From assembly GCF_021390535.1 (NCBI RefSeq), contig NZ_JAJUXG010000003.1:434001-498000 (forward strand): DNA of 64,000 bases, in the 5' to 3' direction. A program made the translations under genes and the position numbers. Numbering within the stretch: the first letter of the stretch is position 1; the number at the start of each line of letters is the position of its first letter. Below the pieces are notes generated by a model that saw only the letters and a list, made by a program, of their open reading frames with translations, was not told the DNA's origin and ran no database searches. Shown here in pieces: positions 45,866-52,669 of this stretch. This DNA is from Dyadobacter sp. CY312. Lineage in GTDB: Bacteria > Bacteroidota > Bacteroidia > Cytophagales > Spirosomataceae.

Positions 45866-46915
45866 TCAAAACAACTTCATCTGTCCCTTTTTGATAAAAA
45901 GAGAGGTATCCAGATCTGGCATTTCTTTGTCTTCGAAATATTTCCTGCATGCGAAATTGTGAAGCTGACGAATGTTTTCGGCATAATTACCCTCCCCGCT
46001 CATTCTTAATCCAAACCTTGAATCATTTAGTTTCCCGCCATGGCATTCCGCAATCTGGTTCAACACTTTGTCTGCCCGGTCGGGGAAATGATGATGGATC
46101 CATTCCTTGAACAAAGTAGCAATGGCACCATTCAGGCGAACAACAGTATATCCCGCCCAAGCTGCTCCATTTTCGGCCGCAGCTTTAATGATGGCAGGAA
46201 TTTCCTGATCATTGAGACCCGGAATAATAGGTGCACTCATAATTCCCATCGGTATTCCAGCCTCATGCAACGTTTTCACGATCTGCAATCGTCGTTTGCC
46301 GGTTACGGTCCGTGGTTCCAATTTGCCTCTGAGGTCCTCGTTCAACGAAGTAATCGAGACCGCGGCATGAACAAGATTCAGCTTTGCCATCTTTTCAAGT
46401 ACATCAACATCCCTCAGGATCAATGCATTCTTTGTAAGGATCGTTACCGGATTACGATATTTAAGGCAGATTTCGAGTAGTTGTCTGGTCAGTTTAAACT
46501 TCTTCTCCGCAGGCTGGTAACAATCCGTATTGCCCGAAAACATAATTGGGACAGGCTCGTACTTTTTGGAATGAAAGAGCTTTTCGAGAAGTTGAGGTGC
46601 ATTTTTCTTCACTACTATTTTGGTTTCAAAATCCAGTCCAGCCGAGAAACCCCAATATTCATGTGAATTACGCGCGTAACAATAAATACAGCCATGTTCG
46701 CAACCACGATATGGATTTATGGAATTGTAATTTCTCAAATCAGGACTATCCGAAACGCTTAGCAGTGTTTTGGATTCTTCCATGATAAACTGCGTTTTGG
46801 GATTCACTTCCTGATCTTCCCATTGCTGCCAGTCCTCGGGGATGTATTCAGTTTCGAGCTTCTGAAATTTGTTATGGGAATTAATTCCCGCTCCTCTTCC
46901 CCGTGGCCGTTCCAT
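45866..46915 (-). CDS. PA0069-family radical SAM protein
   Basis: 349 residues. The cluster motif GCEHGCIYCYAR provides C72, C76 and C79 for a 4Fe-4S centre and SAM. INPYRGCEHG, MFSGNTDCYQPAE, PVTILTKNALILRDVDVL and SAPIIPGLND follow the SplB-like/PA0069 family. The reaction is not established; the family is related to spore photoproduct lyase by sequence. A well-formed promoter and operator-like repeats lie just upstream. It has its own transcript. Confidence 0.9.
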   Translation of the reverse strand: MERPRGRGAGINSHNKFQKLETEYIPEDWQQWEDQEVNPKTQFIMEESKTLLSVSDSPDLRNYNSINPYRGCEHGCIYCYARNSHEYWGFSAGLDFETKIVVKKNAPQLLEKLFHSKKYEPVPIMFSGNTDCYQPAEKKFKLTRQLLEICLKYRNPVTILTKNALILRDVDVLEKMAKLNLVHAAVSITSLNEDLRGKLEPRTVTGKRRLQIVKTLHEAGIPMGIMSAPIIPGLNDQEIPAIIKAAAENGAAWAGYTVVRLNGAIATLFKEWIHHHFPDRADKVLNQIAECHGGKLNDSRFGLRMSGEGNYAENIRQLHNFACRKYFEDKEMPDLDTSLFIKKGQMKLF

Positions 46916-46947
46916 GTGCTGATAAAAGTAAAACTGTTATTAAATCG

Positions 46948-46972
46948 ATCATTGATAATGATACCAAAAATA
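46948..46972 (-). promoter_or_regulatory. -7 box and overlapping operator-like palindrome of the radical SAM gene
   Basis: TATTTTTG (46972-46965, minus) fits TAnnTTTG. Just downstream is a 6-3-6 palindrome ATCATT-gat-AATGAT (46948-46962) that would cover the transcription start. A repressor bound there would block initiation. Confidence 0.5.
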
Positions 46973-47009
46973 ACATATTTTAAAATTAAACAGATACTAA
47001 AAATAACAT
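46960..47009. repeat. 17-bp direct repeat upstream of the radical SAM gene
   Basis: GATACCAAAAATAACAT (46960-46976) recurs as GATACTAAAAATAACAT (46993-47009), one mismatch in 17, offset 33 bp or about three helical turns. The first copy contains the -7 box. This suggests tandem binding sites or a duplicated promoter. Confidence 0.75.
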
Positions 47010-47114
47010 TAAATTTTAACAAATTCACATATATCTGATAAACAGTAATATACACTACAACTACTTAAATCGACACAAATCAATATAAAATTAAATTATA
47101 CATAAATCAAAAGA

Positions 47115-47158
47115 AATAAAAAAGAGGAAAGCATCGTGTTCAGCGACTACTTTCCTCT
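47115..47158 (-). terminator. intrinsic terminator of the M42 gene
   Basis: AGAGGAAAG at 47123-47131 pairs with 47150-47158; the minus strand then runs TTTTTTATTT. It lies 34 nt beyond the stop codon. Confidence 0.85.
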
Positions 47159-47191
47159 CAAATTCCCACTACTCGTGTTTCGGCTTATCAG

Positions 47192-48262
47192 CTATTTAAT
47201 ATAGCGAAAATCCTCGTCGCCTTTTAAAGACAACAGAACATCGTACATCAATTGAATCACATTTTTCACGTCCTCCTTATGAACCATTTCGACTGTGGTG
47301 TGCATGTATTTTAAAGGAAGCGATATCAATGCAGACGCAACTCCTTCTGTTGAATAAGCAAATGAATCTGTATCGGTACCGGTAGAACGGCTCACCGCCT
47401 GGCGCTGGAACGGAATCTTTTTATCATCAGCAACTTTGATCAGCAAGTCGCGCAGGTTATTCTGGACGGCAGGTCCGTAACAAATTACCGGACCGTTTCC
47501 ACTTTTCAGATCGCCCTGCTCTTTTTTGTTGTACATCGGCGACTGTGTATCATGCGTTACGTCTGTTACAATTGCCAGATCCGGCTTTAAACGTCTTGAT
47601 ATCATTTCTGCTCCACGCAGACCAATCTCTTCCTGCACTGCATTTACAACATACAATGTAAAAGGCAAGGTTACATTATTTTCATGTAGCATACGTGCAA
47701 CCTCTGCTATCATAAATCCACCCATACGGTTGTCAAGCGCGCGGCCAACGTAATACCGGTCATTCATCTCGTCCAGCCCGTCAGCAAAAGTTGCAACTGT
47801 CCCAACATGAATGCCCATTTCATACACTTCATCTCTTTTGGAAGCGCCTACATCTATAAACAATTCATGTACTTTCGGAACCTGATCCTTCGCTGTGTCG
47901 CGCACATGGATCGCCGGCCATCCAAAGACACCTTTCACCACACCTTTCGAAGTATGCAAATTCACACGCATGGAAGGTGCAATTGCTGCATCGGAACCTC
48001 CATTACGACGTACGTGAATGTAGCCATCATCAGAAATGTAGTTGACAAACCAGGAAATCTCATCAGAATGAGCTTCGATTACCACTTTGTAATCCTGGCC
48101 AGGACCAATTACACCCACTGCCGTTCCGTATACATCGATGATCTGATCCTCGATATAAGGTTTGATGTAATCCAGCCAGATTTGCTGCCCGGTTGACTCA
48201 AAGCCGGTCGGGGAAGCATTGTTCAAATATTTATAAAGAAACTCAGTGCTTTTATCTGCCAT
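47192..48262 (-). CDS. M42-family glutamyl aminopeptidase/deblocking aminopeptidase
   Basis: 356 residues. Co-catalytic metal ligands are H65 (EAHSDE), D177 (RALDNR), E211/E212 (QEEIGLRG), D234 (VTDVTHD) and a C-terminal His in PLKYMHT. The order matches M42 peptidases that form self-compartmentalised dodecamers and trim peptides in the cytoplasm. No signal peptide. The 144-bp gap upstream contains several TTAACT-like repeats. Confidence 0.93.
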   Translation of the reverse strand: MADKSTEFLYKYLNNASPTGFESTGQQIWLDYIKPYIEDQIIDVYGTAVGVIGPGQDYKVVIEAHSDEISWFVNYISDDGYIHVRRNGGSDAAIAPSMRVNLHTSKGVVKGVFGWPAIHVRDTAKDQVPKVHELFIDVGASKRDEVYEMGIHVGTVATFADGLDEMNDRYYVGRALDNRMGGFMIAEVARMLHENNVTLPFTLYVVNAVQEEIGLRGAEMISRRLKPDLAIVTDVTHDTQSPMYNKKEQGDLKSGNGPVICYGPAVQNNLRDLLIKVADDKKIPFQRQAVSRSTGTDTDSFAYSTEGVASALISLPLKYMHTTVEMVHKEDVKNVIQLMYDVLLSLKGDEDFRYIK

Positions 48263-48406
48263 TGTGCTATAAATTGATCGAAAATTGAAATGCTGTAAAC
48301 TAAAATTGCTGTCTTTGATTTTTCAGACTTCGGTAACTTCTTAACTGCGTGCAAGTAGTGATTTCTTAACTCCCTCTAACTACTTAACTTCCTGTCATTC
48401 CTCCTT

Positions 48407-48730
48407 TCAAACATACCTCAAAAATGCCCACCATTTTCTTTTATTCAGATAATCGTGATTGGCTTCGTTCTGATAAGCTTCCTGCTCAAAAGAAATATGC
48501 ATGTAAGCCAGATAATGGACCCGGTATTGCATCAGTCGGATGAGATATTCTGCAAAGTACCAAACGTAAAAAAATATCAGACCCATTTCAAGCTGCTGAC
48601 GCAAATGAATACATTCATGATTCATCAACACCCGTCCAGGCGATTCTTTTTTGACCAAAATAAAAGGAAAAAGCGCCATTCCATCTACCCAGAGAAAAGA
48701 TACGTGAAACAGGAATCCTTTAAATTTCAT
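48407..48730 (-). CDS. small membrane protein with HExxH motif, function unknown
   Basis: 107 residues. The sequence opens with hydrophobic FLFHVSFLWVDGMALFPFILV, then VLMNHECIHLRQQLE with H38-E39-x-x-H42, a zinc-metallopeptidase-like motif, then a second hydrophobic helix (MGLIFFYVWYFAEYLI) and a conserved-looking SFEQEAYQNE that could give the third ligand. The size is far below normal M48/M56 peptidases. It may be a minimal metalloprotease-like domain or a relic. I recognise the motif, not a function. Downstream of greA's terminator, probably its own transcript. Confidence 0.75.
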   Translation of the reverse strand: MKFKGFLFHVSFLWVDGMALFPFILVKKESPGRVLMNHECIHLRQQLEMGLIFFYVWYFAEYLIRLMQYRVHYLAYMHISFEQEAYQNEANHDYLNKRKWWAFLRYV

Positions 48731-48785
48731 AATGGTTTTATCAATCGGCTATGAATCCGTTATCTGTGAGGCACCTCGCCTTTTA

Positions 48786-48836
48786 AAAGAAAATGTTGGA
48801 TTGCGAAATGAACAGTTCATTCCAGAATCCAACATT
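48786..48836 (-). terminator. terminator of greA, two-layer inverted repeat
   Basis: AATGTTGGATT (48792-48802) pairs with AATCCAACATT (48826-48836). Nested inside is AATGAAC/GTTCATT. On the minus strand a T-rich tail follows the hairpin, 21 nt beyond the greA stop. Confidence 0.8.
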
Positions 48837-48856
48837 CACGTGGTCAGCAATTTTAC

Positions 48857-49336
48857 CTAGCTGAACCGACCTATCTCCAAAACTTCAAATTCCATCAATC
48901 CGGCAGGTACTTTAATTTCAGCAGTTTCGCCTACTTTTTTACCCAAAAGTCCTTTTCCTATCGGAGAACCAACTGAAATTTTACCAGTCTTCAAATCGGC
49001 TTCTTCTTCTGAAACCAGTGTATATGATACTTCCATGCCGGTTTTACGATTTTTGATCTTCACAACAGACAAAATCGCAACCAGTGATGTATCAATTGCC
49101 GACTCGTCAATTACCCGCGCATTGGACATAATTTCCTCCAATTTTGCAATCTTCATCTCATGCATTCCCTGTGCATCTTTCGCCGCGTCATATTCTGCAT
49201 TTTCACTCAAATCACCTTTATCACGAGCTTCTGCAATTTGTGCAGCTATGGCAGTGCGGCCTTTGGTTTTCATATCATTCAGCTCATTTTTGAGCTTGTT
49301 CAATCCTTCTTCGGTATAGTATGAAATCTTAGCCAT
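48857..49336 (-). CDS. greA: transcription elongation factor GreA
   Basis: 159 residues. N-terminal antiparallel coiled coil (about 1-75) with the family segment DKGDLSENAEYDAAKDAQG carrying the acidic tip, and C-terminal FKBP-like domain ending in SPIGKGLLGKKVGETAEIKVPAG. It enters the RNA polymerase secondary channel and restarts arrested complexes by transcript cleavage. Its leader holds a promoter, two mini-ORFs and an intrinsic terminator, pointing to attenuation control. Confidence 0.98.
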   Translation of the reverse strand: MAKISYYTEEGLNKLKNELNDMKTKGRTAIAAQIAEARDKGDLSENAEYDAAKDAQGMHEMKIAKLEEIMSNARVIDESAIDTSLVAILSVVKIKNRKTGMEVSYTLVSEEEADLKTGKISVGSPIGKGLLGKKVGETAEIKVPAGLMEFEVLEIGRFS

Positions 49337-49383
49337 GACCTTGAATTAGTTAATTAGTCTTGTTTAGAATTTAAAATTTGGGT

Positions 49384-49413
49384 AAAAAAAAAGAACGGTT
49401 CTAAGACCGCTCT
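49384..49413 (-). terminator. intrinsic terminator inside the greA leader (attenuator candidate)
   Basis: On the minus strand AGAGCGGT (49413-49406), loop CTTAGA and ACCGTTCT-type arm (49399-49392) form an 8-bp stem with one G-T wobble, followed by nine T. It lies 48 nt before the greA ATG and no gene on this strand lies upstream, so it can only act on greA's own transcript. Confidence 0.8.
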
Positions 49414-49457
49414 ACAGGAGTATCAGCAACTCGTAGTAGAAGGCTAGAAAACCTCAT
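49401..49457 (-). CDS. putative 18-residue leader peptide of greA
   Basis: ATG at 49457 opens the reading MRFSSLLLRVADTPVERS and stops at a TAG that sits in the terminator loop. A ribosome finishing it would cover the 5' arm of the hairpin and prevent termination. Three adjacent Leu codons are notable. Whether it is translated cannot be told from sequence. Confidence 0.35.
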   Translation of the reverse strand: MRFSSLLLRVADTPVERS

Positions 49458-49491
49458 CTTTTCGGCTCATATGTTTTTTAATCTTCACCAT
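49444..49491 (-). CDS. putative 15-residue upstream leader ORF of greA
   Basis: ATG at 49491 opens MVKIKKHMSRKDEVF and stops at 49444. It overlaps the second mini-ORF in another frame and ends 30 nt before the terminator stem. It begins about 12 nt after the predicted transcription start. It may be chance, but a competing uORF would fit an attenuator. Confidence 0.25.
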   Translation of the reverse strand: MVKIKKHMSRKDEVF

Positions 49492-49509
49492 ATTTTTCTG
49501 TAAGAACGG

Positions 49510-49540
49510 CAAAAATAACAATATTTGTAAATGGTAACAA
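49510..49540 (-). promoter_or_regulatory. greA promoter: TTG-N20-TATTTTTG
   Basis: TTG at 49540-49538 and TATTTTTG at 49517-49510 on the minus strand are spaced by exactly 20 nt, an ideal Bacteroidota -33/-7 pair. Predicted start near 49503, giving a leader of about 167 nt. A 7-4-7 inverted repeat AAATGGT-aaca-ACCATTT (49529-49546) covers the -33 element, between greA and the divergent fmt. Confidence 0.7.
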
Positions 49541-49568
49541 CCATTTTTATTAAAAGAGACCACAATCT

Positions 49569-50489
49569 ATGTCAAAAGGACTGAGAATAATATTTATGGG
49601 AACTCCCGACTTTGCAGTTCCAAGCTTAAGAAGTCTGGTAGAAAATAAATCTAACGTTGTGGCGGTAATAACTGTTCCCGACAAGCCTGCCGGAAGAGGT
49701 CAGAAGCAAACTTCATCGCCCGTAAAAATATATGCACAAGAGCAGGGAATACCTGTTTTACAACCCGAAAAATTAAAAGATCCGGTATTTTTGGAGGAGC
49801 TGAAATCCTATCGGGCCGACTTACAGGTTGTAGTAGCTTTCCGCATGTTACCAGAGGTGGTTTGGGCAATGCCTACGCATGGAACCTTTAACCTGCACGG
49901 CTCTCTTTTGCCTCAGTACAGGGGTGCGGCACCTATTAACTGGGCTGTAATTAACGGCGATACAGAGACCGGCGTTACCACGTTTTTTATAGAAAAGGAG
50001 ATTGACACGGGCAAGATCATCTTCAAAGAAAAGGAGCCGATCCATCCCGATGATGATGCAGGAAGTGTATATGAAAGATTGATGTTGAAAGGTGCCGCAT
50101 TGGTAGTAAAAACGGTTGAAGCGATTGAAAACGGAAGTTATCCTCAGGATGACCAGGACGAAAGTGCTGTTTTGAAACCTGCACCAAAAATTTTCCGTGA
50201 AACTTGTGAAATTAACTGGAACAAAACAGCTGTGGAAATTCACAATTTTGTGAGAGGACTTTCTCCCTATCCCGCCGCCTGGACAACCCTCAACGGACTT
50301 TCCTGTAAAATATTCAAAACGGGCGTTGTGAACAACGAGGAAACCGGACAACCCGGAGAATATAAAACAGACAATAAAACATTCCTGCGCTTCAAAACCT
50401 CTGATGCGTGGCTTTCTGTTGAAATACTACAGTTGGAAGGGAAAAAGCGGATGGAAATCGGAGACTTTTTGAGGGGAGCAAAGTTGTAG
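49569..50489 (+). CDS. fmt: methionyl-tRNA formyltransferase
   Basis: 306 residues. Catalytic triad N108, H110 (FNLHGSLLPQYRGAAPINW) and D146 (EIDTGKI) match the E. coli N106/H108/D144. IIFMGTPDFAVPSLRSL is the family start and CKIFKTG is in the C-terminal OB domain. It formylates initiator Met-tRNA with 10-formyl-THF. It is divergent from greA; the common 232-bp region holds an operator-like repeat. Confidence 0.97.
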   Translation: MSKGLRIIFMGTPDFAVPSLRSLVENKSNVVAVITVPDKPAGRGQKQTSSPVKIYAQEQGIPVLQPEKLKDPVFLEELKSYRADLQVVVAFRMLPEVVWAMPTHGTFNLHGSLLPQYRGAAPINWAVINGDTETGVTTFFIEKEIDTGKIIFKEKEPIHPDDDAGSVYERLMLKGAALVVKTVEAIENGSYPQDDQDESAVLKPAPKIFRETCEINWNKTAVEIHNFVRGLSPYPAAWTTLNGLSCKIFKTGVVNNEETGQPGEYKTDNKTFLRFKTSDAWLSVEILQLEGKKRMEIGDFLRGAKL

Positions 50490-50526
50490 CTGTGGCGTGT
50501 TCATTTGCAATGGTTTGATTCCTGAA

Positions 50527-50664
50527 ATGAACAATAATGGAAACACCAGAATTGGTTGCATTAAAAATCAGGAAGAACTCTACAAAAAGCTTACTTTTAA
50601 GGAAGAATTCATAGCCACGTTACACGAACACAACACCAGGTTCGACGAAAAATATCTAAATTAA
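50527..50664 (+). pseudogene. remnant resembling the C-terminus of an IS200/Y1 (REP-associated) transposase
   Basis: A 45-codon frame from ATG 50527 to TAA 50664 reads on with IKNQEELYKKLTFKEEF and ends HNTRFDEKYLN. This follows the usual C-terminus of Y1-type REP-associated transposases in Bacteroidota (pattern Y-I-x-N-Q-x-x-H-H-x-K-x-x-F-x-E-E, then Y-D-E-R-Y-L-W). The catalytic HUH and Tyr regions are absent. The frame is open upstream into the fmt 3' end without further similarity. It stops 4 nt before the response regulator ATG. Matching was from memory, without a search; a short translated ORF in the operon is the alternative. Confidence 0.5.
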
Positions 50665-50668
50665 GACC

Positions 50669-52036
50669 ATGCAATTAGCCGAAGCCAAAATCCTCATTAT
50701 CGACGACGACGTTGATGTACTCAGTGCGGCCAAATTATTATTGAAGCGCCACGCAAAATCAGTTGATATTGAAAAAAATCCGCAAAAACTACCCTTTCTG
50801 GTAACCAACGGGGATTATAATCTGATTCTGCTTGACATGAACTTTACCCGCGATGTTAACAGCGGACGGGAAGGATTCCACTGGCTCGACAGGATTTTGG
50901 ACATCAATCCTAAAACGAAGGTCATCATGATTACGGCTTACGGTGATATTGAAATGGCTATTCGTGCGATAAAATCCGGAGCTACGGATTTCGTTTTAAA
51001 ACCTTGGGAAAATGATAAATTGCTCGAAACAATTGCAGCCGCTTTACAAAGCAATGCACCTGGTTCCGCTGCCATAACGAACGAAGATAAAAAGGAAGAT
51101 AATAAAAAAGCAAAAGCGGGTGCAGATACGATTATTGCCAGCAGCGACACCATGAAACAAGTATTGCATACGGCGGAAAGAGTTGCTGCAACGGATGCGA
51201 ACGTATTAATACTGGGTGAGAACGGAACAGGAAAAACGCAACTGGCCAAACATGTGCACCAGCATTCCAAGAGATCCGACAAACCTTTTGTAACAGTGGA
51301 CTTGGGGGCGCTTAGTGAAAGTCTTTTTGAAAGTGAACTGTTCGGGCATGTGAAGGGAGCGTTTACTGACGCGAAAGAAGACCGGGCCGGACGTTTCGAA
51401 GAAGCCAAAGGCGGGACTATTTTCCTTGATGAAATTGGCAACCTTACACTGGCACTACAAGCAAAATTACTGACGGTGATACAGGAAAGACGCGTGACCA
51501 GAGTTGGATCCAACAAGGTTATTCCATTGGACGTAAGGCTGATTTGCGCCACCAATATGAATATCGAAAAAATGGTGGAAGAGAAAACCTTTCGCCAGGA
51601 TCTTCTGTACCGCATCAATACCATTGAACTGGACCTGCCGCCACTTCGTGAGCGACCAGAAGACATTGCCACACTTGCGGAATTTTATCTAAAACAATTC
51701 AGCAAGAAATACAACCGCCCGGTTAACGACATCAGTAGTGCATTGATCAAAAAAATGCAGCAGTACAATTGGCCGGGAAATATTCGTGAATTGCAGCATG
51801 CCATAGAACGCGCCGTGATTTTGTCTCAGGAAAAAACCTTACAGCCCGACGATCTCTTCCTGAAAAGCTCAGGCGGACAAGCTTCCACCGCAACCGGATT
51901 TGACTTGGAAGACATGGAAAAAACACTGATCGTGAAAGCCATGAAACGCTTCAACGGTAATATTACGGATGCCGCGCGAGAATTGGGTTTGAGCAGAGCG
52001 GCCTTGTATAGAAGAATGGAGAAATACGGTTTGTAG
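50669..52036 (+). CDS. NtrC-family sigma-54-dependent response regulator
   Basis: 455 residues. Receiver domain (1-125) with acidic DDD pocket at 12-14, phospho-acceptor D56 (LLDMNFT) and K111. AAA+ domain: Walker A GENGTGKT (183-190), sigma-54-contact loop GAFTDA (230-235), Walker B GGTIFLDEIG and R-fingers in LRERPEDIA. Fis-type HTH at the end (NGNITDAARELGLSRAALYRR). It should activate sigma-54 promoters when phosphorylated. No kinase gene is adjacent; the NtrY-like kinase at 36935 is a candidate partner. Confidence 0.95.
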   Translation: MQLAEAKILIIDDDVDVLSAAKLLLKRHAKSVDIEKNPQKLPFLVTNGDYNLILLDMNFTRDVNSGREGFHWLDRILDINPKTKVIMITAYGDIEMAIRAIKSGATDFVLKPWENDKLLETIAAALQSNAPGSAAITNEDKKEDNKKAKAGADTIIASSDTMKQVLHTAERVAATDANVLILGENGTGKTQLAKHVHQHSKRSDKPFVTVDLGALSESLFESELFGHVKGAFTDAKEDRAGRFEEAKGGTIFLDEIGNLTLALQAKLLTVIQERRVTRVGSNKVIPLDVRLICATNMNIEKMVEEKTFRQDLLYRINTIELDLPPLRERPEDIATLAEFYLKQFSKKYNRPVNDISSALIKKMQQYNWPGNIRELQHAIERAVILSQEKTLQPDDLFLKSSGGQASTATGFDLEDMEKTLIVKAMKRFNGNITDAARELGLSRAALYRRMEKYGL

Positions 52037-52075
52037 AAAATGTGACCGTTCTTAAAGTTTTTTAATAAAAATAAG

Positions 52076-52109
52076 AATGGCTCCCGATCTCAAATCAGGA
52101 GCCATTTTT
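52076..52109 (+). terminator. intrinsic terminator of the NtrC-type gene
   Basis: AATGGCTCC at 52076-52084 pairs with GGAGCCATT at 52098-52106, followed by T5. It is placed between convergent genes. Confidence 0.9.
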
Positions 52110-52133
52110 GGTTTCGAATCGATTCAAAAACTG

Positions 52134-52553
52134 TCACTTTACTCTTGTATAAGTTGACGTTCCTGCATTACAATAAACCACAGTCATTGTATCACCTGTT
52201 TGTGTAATTACCAGTTCATCGCAAGGCATACAATCACAAATGAAATTCGCTGGTGGTGTGTCTTCCTTTGGCACCACGTTAAACGAAATGCCATTTATCA
52301 CATATTTGTTGACCGCACAGCAAGAAACAGAGCCATCATACAACATTACACCATCGTAGCGAATAAATAAATCTTTTTGCTCCGCCTTATTAATATCAAC
52401 TGTAATAGTGGAATCCCCAGAGACATATTTCTGCTCTGTCAATTTCCATCCACCAGCTATATCTGCAATTTCCGGCAACGGTTCCGGATCTTTATTGTTT
52501 TTGCAGTTGGTAAAAAACACCCCTAACATGATTAATAAGATAAATCCTCGCAT
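52134..52553 (-). CDS. small lipoprotein, lipocalin-like, function unknown
   Basis: 139 residues. Leader FILLIMLGVFFTNC ends in a lipobox-type Cys. The mature part begins IAGGWKLTEQKYVSGD, the common start of lipocalin-like lipoproteins of Bacteroidota, and continues as beta strands. Six cysteines (SVSCCAVNK, FICDCMPCDE, VVYCNAG) suggest disulphides or a metal site. I do not know a function. Convergent with the NtrC-type gene. Confidence 0.78.
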   Translation of the reverse strand: MRGFILLIMLGVFFTNCKNNKDPEPLPEIADIAGGWKLTEQKYVSGDSTITVDINKAEQKDLFIRYDGVMLYDGSVSCCAVNKYVINGISFNVVPKEDTPPANFICDCMPCDELVITQTGDTMTVVYCNAGTSTYTRVK

Positions 52554-52669
52554 AGTTTAAAAGTTTATTTACAGGATTATATTCAACGATAAATGGTTGG
52601 AAACAAACGGCATAATTTTTTCCTGATAATCATAAATCCAATCAGTTTTGAAATCTAAATATTCATAAA

